From contig NZ_JAMBPR010000044.1 of the NCBI RefSeq assembly GCF_024206475.1, positions 1-64,000 of the forward strand: a stretch of DNA of 64,000 nucleotides, read 5' to 3'. The position numbers were made by a program, and so were the translations under genes. How positions within the stretch are numbered: the stretch's first letter is position 1; each line of letters starts with the position of its first letter. This document shows, in pieces, positions 54,889 through 62,811 of this stretch. This stretch comes from Paraburkholderia sp. CNPSo 3274 (GTDB lineage: Bacteria; Pseudomonadota; Gammaproteobacteria; Burkholderiales; Burkholderiaceae). The notes beneath the pieces are model-generated. The model was not told the DNA's origin. It ran no database searches and was given only the letters and a program-made list of their open reading frames with translations.

Positions 54889-55688
54889 GCGCTGCGCTTT
54901 CCCGCTCGTATCTCTTCGTGCCGGGCAACCGGCCCGAGCGCTTCGAGAAGGCGCGCGGCGCAGGGGCGGATGCCGTGATCGTCGATCTGGAGGATGCGGT
55001 TGCGCCGGCGCACAAGGGCGCGGCGCGCGACGCTGTGCTTGCGGCGCTGGACGCTGCGCGTCCTGTGTGGGTGCGCGTGAACGGCACCGACACGCCCTGG
55101 TTCGCCGATGACGCCGCCGCACTCGCGGGACATGCGGGCGTGGCGGGCATCATGTTGCCGAAGGCGGAAAGCGCGGAGCAGGTCGCGGCGGTGCGTTCAG
55201 GCGCGCACGGCGCGCTACACGTGTTGCCGATCGTGGAAACCGCGCGCGGTATCGCGGGCCTGAATGCGCTGTGCGGCGCGCAAGGCGTGCTGCGTGTGGC
55301 GTTCGGCACGCTCGACTTTCAGGTGGATATGGGCATCGACGGCGAGGGCGAGGAACTCGACGCGTTTCGTTCGCAGATCGTGCTGGCCTCGCGGCTTGCG
55401 GGCATTGCGGCGCCCGTGGACGGCGTTTCGACCGGATTCGACGATGCCGATGTGCTCGAGCGCGAGGCGCGGCGCGGGCGGCGATTCGGCTACGGCGGCA
55501 AGCTTTGCATTCATCCGAAGCAGATCGAGCCCGTGCATCGCGCGTACGCATGGACCGAGACCGAGCGCGCATGGGCGCAACGCGTGCTCGATGCGGTGCA
55601 GGCGAGTGGCGGGGCCGCGGTGGCGCTCGACGGCAAGATGGTCGACATGCCGGTGATCCTCAAGGCGCGGCGGATTTTGGGTGTGTAA
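54885..55688 (+). CDS. CitE-like citramalyl/malyl-CoA lyase
   Basis: A 267-residue HpcH/HpaI-type lyase. The N-terminus RSYLFVPGNRPERFEKARG and DAVIVDLEDAVAP is the CitE signature. LPIVETARG, FGTLDFQVDMGIDGEG and FGYGGKLCIHPKQI provide magnesium and CoA contacts. The most likely reaction in this context is cleavage of citramalyl-CoA to pyruvate and acetyl-CoA. It is translationally coupled to the PrpD-like gene, and a hairpin plus terminator follow. Confidence 0.9.
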   Translation: MSAALSRSYLFVPGNRPERFEKARGAGADAVIVDLEDAVAPAHKGAARDAVLAALDAARPVWVRVNGTDTPWFADDAAALAGHAGVAGIMLPKAESAEQVAAVRSGAHGALHVLPIVETARGIAGLNALCGAQGVLRVAFGTLDFQVDMGIDGEGEELDAFRSQIVLASRLAGIAAPVDGVSTGFDDADVLEREARRGRRFGYGGKLCIHPKQIEPVHRAYAWTETERAWAQRVLDAVQASGGAAVALDGKMVDMPVILKARRILGV

Positions 55689-55707
55689 CCACAAATGCAG
55701 TTGTGGT
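55688..55707 (+). other. Hairpin just after the lyase gene
   Basis: ACCACAA and TTGTGGT with loop ATGCAG form a 7-bp stem right after the stop codon. It precedes the main terminator and may protect the mRNA 3' end. Confidence 0.4.
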
Positions 55708-55729
55708 TGCTGCGGTTAGAGTCGATAAA

Positions 55730-55761
55730 AAAGGCGCCTTAGTTTTCACCAAGGCGCCTTT
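55730..55761. terminator. Bidirectional terminator between the lyase operon and etfA
   Basis: An 11-bp perfect stem AAAGGCGCCTT/AAGGCGCCTTT encloses a 10-base loop. T-rich tracts follow on both strands (AGTTTTT on plus, TTTTTTATC on minus). It serves both convergent units. Confidence 0.92.
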
Positions 55762-55789
55762 AGTTTTTGCTGCAAGCCAGGGGACGGTA

Positions 55790-56734
55790 TTAGCCGATTG
55801 CGCCAGCGAGTTCGGGTACGGCCGTGAACAGGTCGCCCACGAGGCCGTAGTCGGCCACGCTGAAGATCGGTGCTTCCTCGTCCTTGTTGATTGCGACGAT
55901 GACCTTCGAGTCCTTCATGCCAGCGAGGTGCTGGATTGCGCCGGAGATCCCCACTGCAACGTACAGTTGCGGCGCGACGATCTTGCCAGTCTGACCGACC
56001 TGATAGTCGTTCGGCACGTAGCCTGCGTCCACTGCTGCGCGCGACGCGCCGAGCGCAGCGTTGAGCTTGTCCGCGAGCGGCTCCAGAACCTTGGTGTAGT
56101 TTTCGCCGCTACCAAGACCGCGGCCACCCGAAACGATGATCTTAGCGCTCGTGAGTTCCGGCCGGTCGAGCTTCGTGACTTCGCGGCTTACGAATTGTGA
56201 AAGTCCACTGTCTGCTGCGGCTTCGATCTTTTCGATCGGTGCGTTACCGCCGACGGCCGCGACTGCATCGAACCCCGTCGTGCGGACAGTGATGACCTTG
56301 ATCGCATCTTGAGATTGCACCGTCGCGATCGCATTGCCCGCGTAGATCGGACGCTCGAACGTGTCCGCGCTGCGCACAGCGGTGATGTCGCTGATCTGGG
56401 CAACGTCCAGCTTCGCGGCGATGCGCGGCGTGACATTCTTGCCCGCTGCCGTTGCGGGCGCAAGGATGTGCGAGTAGTTCCTTGCGATATTGAGGATCGT
56501 CGCTTCGACGTTTTCCGCGAGACCTTGCTCGAGTTGTGGCGCGTCGGCGAGCAGTACCTTCGCAACGCCTGCGATCTTCGCTGCTGCATCCGCTGCAGCT
56601 TGCGCGTTGTAGCCTGCGATCAGCACATGCACGTCGCCGCCAATCTTCTGCGCTGCTGCAACCGTGTTCAACGTCGCGGCCTTCACGGTCGCGTTGTCGT
56701 GTTCGGCTATGACCAGATTCACCAGATTCGTCAT
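55790..56734 (-). CDS. etfA: Electron transfer flavoprotein alpha subunit
   Basis: A 314-residue EtfA. The N-terminus MTNLVNLVIAEHDN, the central ERPIYAGNAIATVQ and the C-terminal FAD-binding segment VSGGRGLGSGENYT through YVAVGISGAIQHLAGMKDSKVIVAINKDEEAPIF are typical. ETF takes electrons from acyl-CoA dehydrogenases and passes them to ETF-ubiquinone oxidoreductase. ATG 56734 is used; a TTG two codons earlier is the alternative. It follows etfB by 15 bases and lies convergent to the two acyl-CoA dehydrogenase operons. Confidence 0.96.
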   Translation of the reverse strand: MTNLVNLVIAEHDNATVKAATLNTVAAAQKIGGDVHVLIAGYNAQAAADAAAKIAGVAKVLLADAPQLEQGLAENVEATILNIARNYSHILAPATAAGKNVTPRIAAKLDVAQISDITAVRSADTFERPIYAGNAIATVQSQDAIKVITVRTTGFDAVAAVGGNAPIEKIEAAADSGLSQFVSREVTKLDRPELTSAKIIVSGGRGLGSGENYTKVLEPLADKLNAALGASRAAVDAGYVPNDYQVGQTGKIVAPQLYVAVGISGAIQHLAGMKDSKVIVAINKDEEAPIFSVADYGLVGDLFTAVPELAGAIG

Positions 56735-56749
56735 TTTCAAATCGCTCCC

Positions 56750-57499
56750 TTACAGCACCTTGGCTTCGGTTTTCAGCTTCTCGATCAGCGCCGCAACGTC
56801 CGGCACCTTCACGCCTGCCGAACGCTTGGGCGGCTCGGCAACCTTCAGCGTCTTCAGACGCGGCGTGACGTCCACGCCGAGGTCTTCGGGCTTCACGATC
56901 TCGAGCGACTTCTTCTTCGCCTTCATGATGTTCGGCAGCGTGACGTAGCGCGGCTCGTTCAGGCGCAGATCCGTCGTGACGACAGCGGGCAGCGTGAGCG
57001 ACAGCGTTTCCGCACCGCCATCCACTTCGCGCGACACGGTGGCCTTGCCGTCGGCAACGACAACCTTCGAAGCAAACGTGGCTTGCGGCAGGTTCGCCAG
57101 CGCGGCGAGCATCTGGCCGGTCCGGTTCGAATCGTCGTCGATGGCCTGCTTGCCGAGAATGATCAGCGACGGCTGTTCCTTGTCGACGAGCGCTTTCAAA
57201 AGCTTCGCCACGGCGAGCGGCTGCAGATCGTCATTCGACTCGACCATCACGGCGCGATCCGCACCGATAGCAAGGGCCGTGCGCAGCGTTTCCTGGGCCT
57301 GCGAAACACCGCATGAAACGGCGATCACCTCGGTCGCCACACCGGCTTCCTTTAGACGCACTGCTTCTTCAACGGCAATTTCATCGAACGGGTTCATCGA
57401 AAACTTCACGTTGGCGATATCCACCCCCGTGCCGTCCGACTTCACACGAACCTTCACGTTGTAATCGACCACGCGCTTGACGGGCACCAGAATTTTCAA
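56750..57499 (-). CDS. etfB: Electron transfer flavoprotein beta subunit
   Basis: A 249-residue EtfB with the N-terminus MKILVPVKRVVDYNVKVRVK. The segment DDDSNRTGQMLAALANLPQATFASK binds AMP. The C-terminal SLEIVKPEDLGVDVTPRLKTLKVAEPPKR completes the recognition region. The start is TTG at 57499 with GAGGAGA upstream; the frame to 57523 has no ribosome site. It is the first gene of etfBA. Confidence 0.96.
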   Translation of the reverse strand: MKILVPVKRVVDYNVKVRVKSDGTGVDIANVKFSMNPFDEIAVEEAVRLKEAGVATEVIAVSCGVSQAQETLRTALAIGADRAVMVESNDDLQPLAVAKLLKALVDKEQPSLIILGKQAIDDDSNRTGQMLAALANLPQATFASKVVVADGKATVSREVDGGAETLSLTLPAVVTTDLRLNEPRYVTLPNIMKAKKKSLEIVKPEDLGVDVTPRLKTLKVAEPPKRSAGVKVPDVAALIEKLKTEAKVL

Positions 57500-57723
57500 G
57501 CTCTTTCTCCTCGATAGGGGCAATGCTTTCGTCGCTGACGAAGACCTTCGTCACTGTGACAGACGCGTGAGCTGCGCGGAATTCAGCTTTGTGAAAGGCA
57601 TTCTTCGAGCGCGCTAAAGCCGCGCCGCGCAACCTGTATGGGCGCGAAGCGTCGCACGAATGCGGCGCGCGCCGCAATCGTCCGTTCGAACGAAGCGGGG
57701 CGCGCGCACGCGAGAGGGGAGCG

Positions 57724-58716
57724 TCAGTCTTTCTTGTCGCGCACGAAGCGCAGTGCGAAGCGCACGAGCCGCGGCATGGTTTCCGGCCGCAGCAGACGCG
57801 TGTCGTAGCCCGAAAAACGCCGGTCGTTTTCGGCGAGACACAGGCGCATGAGTTCCGGCACGCTGATGTCCACGTCCGTCACCTGTTGCGCGCCGTTCAT
57901 CGTGAAATTGTTGTCGTGCTTGTGTTCGTTGCCATCGGCATCCATGGCGCGCGCGAGGCCTACGCGTTCCCACACGAGAAAGGCCCATACGCCGGCCACC
58001 TTCAGCTCGAAGCGAATGCGTTGCCACCAGTTGAGCCGGGCGCGGTGCCAGGCCACCCAGTTCGCGAACAGGAGGATATGACGGCATTCTTCCTGCATGA
58101 CGGGCTCGAAGGTATCGATGAGTTCGGGCGGAAAGAGGCCCGAGCGATGCGCCACTTCGAAGAGGCCGAACGCGAAGAAGCTGTCCACGCATTCGCTGTA
58201 GCCCGTCACGAGATAAGCCCATTCGGCGTCCTTGGGGTACACGTAGGGCGGCTCGCTCGCGAGCTTGATGCCGTACGCCGCCACCATGCGCGAGAGCACT
58301 TCCTTATGGCGGTTCTCCTCCCACGCGTTGAGTGCGAGCGCATCGCGCATCACGGCGTCGTCGAGTGAGGCGGCATAGGCGGCCATGCGCAGGCGCGCGC
58401 GGCCTTCCGTCTGCACGGCAATGTCCCAGATGGGCAGATCGGTAATGCGCTTGAGCGCCGCGGCTTCGAGCTGCGGCCAATCGAGTACCGAGGGCCGGTA
58501 AGGATTGAAGGTCTCGCGGAACATGCGGCACATTTCGTCGCGATGAACGTCGGAGCCGGGCGTGAGCGCACCGGTGACACGGCTCGTCCAGTGGCGCGTG
58601 TTGCGCTCGGCGGCGTCGAGCGTCTCGCGGTCCGGCCGCCCGACGGGTAACGCTGGCGCCTTGAAGCCGGGAATGAGTTGCGACGCATCGAAAGCGTCGA
58701 ATATCAGGTCGTCCAT
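57724..58716 (-). CDS. Ferritin-like diiron protein of unknown function
   Basis: A 330-residue soluble protein with metal-binding carboxylate/histidine pairs spaced as in ferritin-like four-helix bundles: EENRHKEVL (about residues 133-141) and EECRHILLF (about 210-218). Two E-x-x-H-type motifs suggest a diiron site, as in N-oxygenases or desaturase-like proteins. I do not recognise a specific family. It starts 8 bases after no obvious ribosome site and is not coupled to etfBA, which lies 224 bases downstream. Confidence 0.72.
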   Translation of the reverse strand: MDDLIFDAFDASQLIPGFKAPALPVGRPDRETLDAAERNTRHWTSRVTGALTPGSDVHRDEMCRMFRETFNPYRPSVLDWPQLEAAALKRITDLPIWDIAVQTEGRARLRMAAYAASLDDAVMRDALALNAWEENRHKEVLSRMVAAYGIKLASEPPYVYPKDAEWAYLVTGYSECVDSFFAFGLFEVAHRSGLFPPELIDTFEPVMQEECRHILLFANWVAWHRARLNWWQRIRFELKVAGVWAFLVWERVGLARAMDADGNEHKHDNNFTMNGAQQVTDVDISVPELMRLCLAENDRRFSGYDTRLLRPETMPRLVRFALRFVRDKKD

Positions 58717-59157
58717 CTCGCTGTTGTTTTGCTGGAGGCTAACGCACGCGATGCTTTAAAACTTCGCCGAGATGCATAAGAGATTGCAGTCGTCGCATGA
58801 GCTTACTTCGAACCGGCGCAACGCGCGACGAGCGCGACGTTTCATCGGATCGTTAGCTATCGTTCGTGCATCCCGCGTGAACTAACGCGGCTTCAATATT
58901 CAATCCGCCTCGTTCGACGCAATAGTGACCCGGGCCATATCGAATCGTTGAACAATCGCGGTGCGGCACGAATGCGCGCAATGGTCTAATTAAGCAGGTA
59001 GAGTACGGCTGACTGGCCTACTGTTGCGCCGCCGACTTGATACAGGCGGCCCAATGGAGGGCCGGCGGCAACGGCATGAAGACAGTCGGTAAAAGGGGGC
59101 GTCGCATGCGGGCAACGCCGCGGCGCCTGGACACTCCAGCTAACCGGAAACCTGCCT
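58717..59157. other. Intergenic region between the diiron gene and wecB
   Basis: This 441-base gap separates divergent genes. A 6-bp hairpin, CCGCGT/ACGCGG, lies at 58873-58890. The region is visibly richer in A and T than its surroundings around 58880-58915 and 58980-59010 and may hold the promoters of both genes. I saw no gene or repeat. Confidence 0.45.
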
Positions 59158-60381
59158 GTGCGCATCCTGTCGATATTCGGTACGCGGCCCGAAGCCATCA
59201 AGATGGCGCCGCTCGTCAAACGTCTTGAAGCGGAACCCGGCGTGCAGTCCGTCGTCTGCGTGACTGGGCAACATCAGACCATGCTCCAGCAGGTCCTCGA
59301 CCTGTTCGGCATCGTGCCCGCCCACAACCTTGCCGCAATGACCGCGAACCAGACGCTCAACGGTCTCGCCGGGCGCCTGTTCGCCGGGCTCGACGACGTG
59401 CTCGCCGCCGAGCAGCCCGAGCGCGTGCTCGTGCATGGCGACACCCTGACCAGCATGGCGGGTGCCATTGCCGCCTTTCATCAGCGCATTCCGGTTGGGC
59501 ACGTGGAGGCCGGACTGCGCACCGGCAATCTATTCGAGCCGTGGCCGGAAGAAATGAACCGGCGCGTGGTGGACGTAGTGAGCGACCTGCTCTTCGCGCC
59601 GACGGCAAGCTCGCGGGCGAATCTGGCAGCGGAGGCGTTGGGCGGGCGCGTGGTCGTGACAGGCAATACCGTGATCGATGCGCTGCATCTCATGTGCGAG
59701 CGGCTCGACAACGACGCAGCGCTGCGCGAGCGCCTCGACGCGCAATTTCCGTTTCTCGAATCGGCGGCCACCGGCCGGCCGTTGCTTCTCGTCACCGGGC
59801 ATCGGCGCGAGAGTTTCGGCGAGGGCTTCGAACATATCTGCGCGGCGCTCGCCACGCTCGCGCATTCCGGCAAGATGCAGATCGTCTATCCCGTGCATCT
59901 GAATCCCAACGTCCGCGGCCCCGTACTCGCCACGCTCGGCAATGCGCCCAACGTCCATCTCACCGATCCGCTCGACTACCCCGAGTTCGTGCGCCTCATG
60001 CAGCGCGCGGCCATCGTGCTGACCGATTCGGGCGGTGTGCAGGAGGAGGCGCCCGCGCTCGGCAAGCCGGTGCTCGTGATGCGCGACGTGACCGAGCGCC
60101 CCGAAGCGCTTGCTGCAGGCACCGTGAAGCTCATCGGCACCGACCGGACGGCGATCGTGCGCGCCGTGCTCGAACTCGTCGAGAACGAAGACGAGCGGCG
60201 CGCTTACGCGAGGCGCGTCAATCCCTACGGCGACGGGCACGCTTCGGAGCGCATCGTCGCGGCGCTCACCGGCAAGCCGTTCGAGCCGTTCCCGAGCCGC
60301 GAGTTGCCTGGCTACCGGCATCCGGTGGTCGCCATGCGCCCGGAGCCCGCCGAGGCGGACGAGGCTGACGCGGCGTCTTGA
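59158..60381 (+). CDS. wecB: UDP-N-acetylglucosamine 2-epimerase (non-hydrolysing)
   Basis: A 407-residue WecB-type enzyme that interconverts UDP-GlcNAc and UDP-ManNAc. It opens MRILSIFGTRPEAIKMAPL and contains VHGDTLTSMAGAIAAF, VGHVEAGLRTGN, PWPEEMNRRVVD, VTGHRRESFGEGFEH and DSGGVQEEAPALGKPVLVMRDVTERPEA. Length fits, with about 25 extra acidic residues at the end. The start is GTG 59158. The two genes that follow encode a BcsB-like protein and an NfrB-like glycosyltransferase, so UDP-ManNAc may feed an exopolysaccharide. Confidence 0.96.
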   Translation: MRILSIFGTRPEAIKMAPLVKRLEAEPGVQSVVCVTGQHQTMLQQVLDLFGIVPAHNLAAMTANQTLNGLAGRLFAGLDDVLAAEQPERVLVHGDTLTSMAGAIAAFHQRIPVGHVEAGLRTGNLFEPWPEEMNRRVVDVVSDLLFAPTASSRANLAAEALGGRVVVTGNTVIDALHLMCERLDNDAALRERLDAQFPFLESAATGRPLLLVTGHRRESFGEGFEHICAALATLAHSGKMQIVYPVHLNPNVRGPVLATLGNAPNVHLTDPLDYPEFVRLMQRAAIVLTDSGGVQEEAPALGKPVLVMRDVTERPEALAAGTVKLIGTDRTAIVRAVLELVENEDERRAYARRVNPYGDGHASERIVAALTGKPFEPFPSRELPGYRHPVVAMRPEPAEADEADAAS

Positions 60382-60507
60382 CGGCGGCTCGATGCCAACG
60401 TATCGGTTGCATCGCAGTGCCAGGCAATCAGCGCATTCCAAAGGCGCGATGGCAAGGACCGCCACGCGGCGGTTGCGCCGCCGCGCCGACACCAAGAGGC
60501 ATGACAC

Positions 60508-62811
60508 GTGAGATTCGATCCGATCGGGCAGGTGCGCGCAGCGGGGCGCAAGGGCGTGGGCGCGCCATATTGCGCCTATGTGGCCGCAGCGCTTCTCGCG
60601 GTGGTGGGCCGCTGCGCGTATGCGGCGCCTGGCGACCTGGCCGGTGCGTTCGCGCAGCTCGGAGCCGGGCGTGTGGAATCGCGAACCGTATCGCTGGCCG
60701 ATCTCGGCGTGCGCGATCCGGTCGTGCTGCGCGCGCCCGATGCGACTCAGGAGCTCTATCTGCCGGTGCCCGCGGGTTTGCCGATCAGCAACGCGACGCT
60801 GCAGCTCGACGCGAACTACCTGCGCGGCAACGGCGGGCGCACGACCTTCGTGCTCTCGCTCGACGGCTCGCCCGTGCAGGCGCGCAACGTCACGGACGCG
60901 CAGGGCGACGGCTCGCTCAGCATTGGCGTGGATGGCGCGCCGCGCCCCTCGGGCTTCGTGCGCGTGGGGCTGCAATGGTCGTCGGTGCTCAACGAAAACG
61001 TGTGTACGGACCAGACGGCGATCGGCAACGTCTGGAAGGTCGCGCCCACTACGCGCCTCACGTATCAGTTCGACACTTCGGCCGTGAACGACGTGCGCAC
61101 CGCGTGGAGCGCACTGCCTGCGAAACCCGTGGTCCTCGTGAGCGGCGGCAAGCTCGATGCCGCTGCGTACGACGTGGCGTGGCGGCTCGAAGCGCTGTTG
61201 ATGCGTGGCGGCGCGACGCCCGTCACGACGCGCATGCCCGCGGTGGGCGACAGCGTGAATCTCGGCACCGTGCAGGTGCCGGCAGCGTTGCAGGCGGTGC
61301 CCGCTTTCGCCGCGCTGGCAGCGGGCGGCTCGCACAAGATTACGAATCCCGCTGAACTCGGTGCGCTCATCGCACTTGCGCCGGCGGGCGCCTTCGCGCC
61401 CAACGTCGTGGTCGCCGACGACGCGCTGCGCGCGCAAGCGGGCGCAGCGCTCGACGCGTTGCGCGGCGAGGTGCTGGCCGTGTCCGCCGATGCCGCAAGC
61501 GCCTTCGATGCGTGGCGCGCGCATTCCGGCGGCGCGCTTGCCACGCCGTTCGAGAAGGGTGAATTGCGCCTCGCGCATCTGGGTGGCCTGCCCACCGTGG
61601 TGGTAGGCGACGACACCGGCGTGAGCGCGCTTTCGCGCACGTGGAGCGGCATCGATGTGTCACGCCGGCTCGTCGTGCACGAGCTGGCCGCGTCGCCGAA
61701 CCTGAGCGCGGGTGGTTCGAGCGACCGGATCGCGCTTTCGCTGATCGGTGGGACGCCGGGAACATTAGACGTGCTGACTAGTGCGGCATGGGAGGCCAAC
61801 TTCGATCTCGCGGCCGCCTCGGGCGATGGACGGATTCCGCGCCGCGTGGTGCTCGATCTGGCTGCCGCACCCGCGGCGGACCGCAATGGCCAGACGGCGT
61901 CGATCTTTTTCAACGGCGTGCTGATCGGCTCGCACCTGCTCGACACCGACGGCCATGCGCAACGCGTGAGCGCGGACATCCCCGTCTATGCGCTCGGCAC
62001 CACCAATACGCTGCGCGTGCTGTTCCAGCGCCAGCCAGCGGGCGGCTGCCGCCCGCGCGAGCAGGGCTATCCCGCGGCCGTGCTGCCGGGTAGTCATCTG
62101 GTCATCGGCGAGGGACCGCTCGGCGAAAACTTCACGGGCATGGTGGCGCGCTTCTCGCGCACAGCGAACGTGCTCGTGCCCGACGCCTATCTGGCCGACC
62201 CGGTAACGACGCTACCGCGCGTGGCGCGGCTCGCGAACGCGGTGGGCGTGGCGCCCACGCGTGCGACGCTCCAGGTGGTGCCGAACGGCCAGAGCGGGCA
62301 GCCGAAAGACCCATTCCTCGCCGCCGATGTCGCGCTCGACAGTGAAGCGGGCCACGCGAGCTTTGCGGGTGGCCGCCTCACGCTCAAGGGGCGCGGCGGC
62401 TCGATGCTCGCCGACATGTCGGGTCTCGCGAATCTCGGTCTGATCCAGGTGGTGCGCTCGGGCTCGACGCCCGGCATCGTCTACCGCAGCGTGGGCGACG
62501 CCCCCGTTCTGCCGCCCGGCATGCAGTTGCAGCAGGGCGACGTGGCCATCGTCGACGCGAGCGGGGTGCTCAAGGCCTTCGACACGCAGTACCCCGGCGG
62601 CGTGCCGCCGACGGACGATCAGCGCGCGTGGCTCACGCGTCATTGGGCGGGCTGGGGCGTGCCGAGCATCTCCATCGCGGTGCTGGTGCTGCTGCTGCTC
62701 GCAGCGGGCTTCGCGCGCAAGCGGGCGCGGGCGAGGACGGCGGCGGCCGCCGCGGCGCGCGCGGCGCAGGAGAGCGCCGAAAACCCGGACAACAAGCAGA
62801 GCGGATCGTGA
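60508..62811 (+). CDS. BcsB-like periplasmic polysaccharide export protein
   Basis: A 767-residue exported protein: basic N-terminus, hydrophobic signal and cleavage after CAYAA. The large periplasmic part shows the BcsB-like alternation of carbohydrate-binding and flavodoxin-like modules, with VSLADLGVRDPVVLRAPDATQELYLPVPAG at the front. It ends with one membrane helix (SISIAVLVLLLLAAGF) and a short basic tail. BcsB proteins guide a nascent glycan from the synthase across the periplasm. The start is GTG 60508 with AAGAGG upstream. Its stop overlaps the glycosyltransferase start (GTGA). Confidence 0.8.
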   Translation: MRFDPIGQVRAAGRKGVGAPYCAYVAAALLAVVGRCAYAAPGDLAGAFAQLGAGRVESRTVSLADLGVRDPVVLRAPDATQELYLPVPAGLPISNATLQLDANYLRGNGGRTTFVLSLDGSPVQARNVTDAQGDGSLSIGVDGAPRPSGFVRVGLQWSSVLNENVCTDQTAIGNVWKVAPTTRLTYQFDTSAVNDVRTAWSALPAKPVVLVSGGKLDAAAYDVAWRLEALLMRGGATPVTTRMPAVGDSVNLGTVQVPAALQAVPAFAALAAGGSHKITNPAELGALIALAPAGAFAPNVVVADDALRAQAGAALDALRGEVLAVSADAASAFDAWRAHSGGALATPFEKGELRLAHLGGLPTVVVGDDTGVSALSRTWSGIDVSRRLVVHELAASPNLSAGGSSDRIALSLIGGTPGTLDVLTSAAWEANFDLAAASGDGRIPRRVVLDLAAAPAADRNGQTASIFFNGVLIGSHLLDTDGHAQRVSADIPVYALGTTNTLRVLFQRQPAGGCRPREQGYPAAVLPGSHLVIGEGPLGENFTGMVARFSRTANVLVPDAYLADPVTTLPRVARLANAVGVAPTRATLQVVPNGQSGQPKDPFLAADVALDSEAGHASFAGGRLTLKGRGGSMLADMSGLANLGLIQVVRSGSTPGIVYRSVGDAPVLPPGMQLQQGDVAIVDASGVLKAFDTQYPGGVPPTDDQRAWLTRHWAGWGVPSISIAVLVLLLLAAGFARKRARARTAAAAAARAAQESAENPDNKQSGS

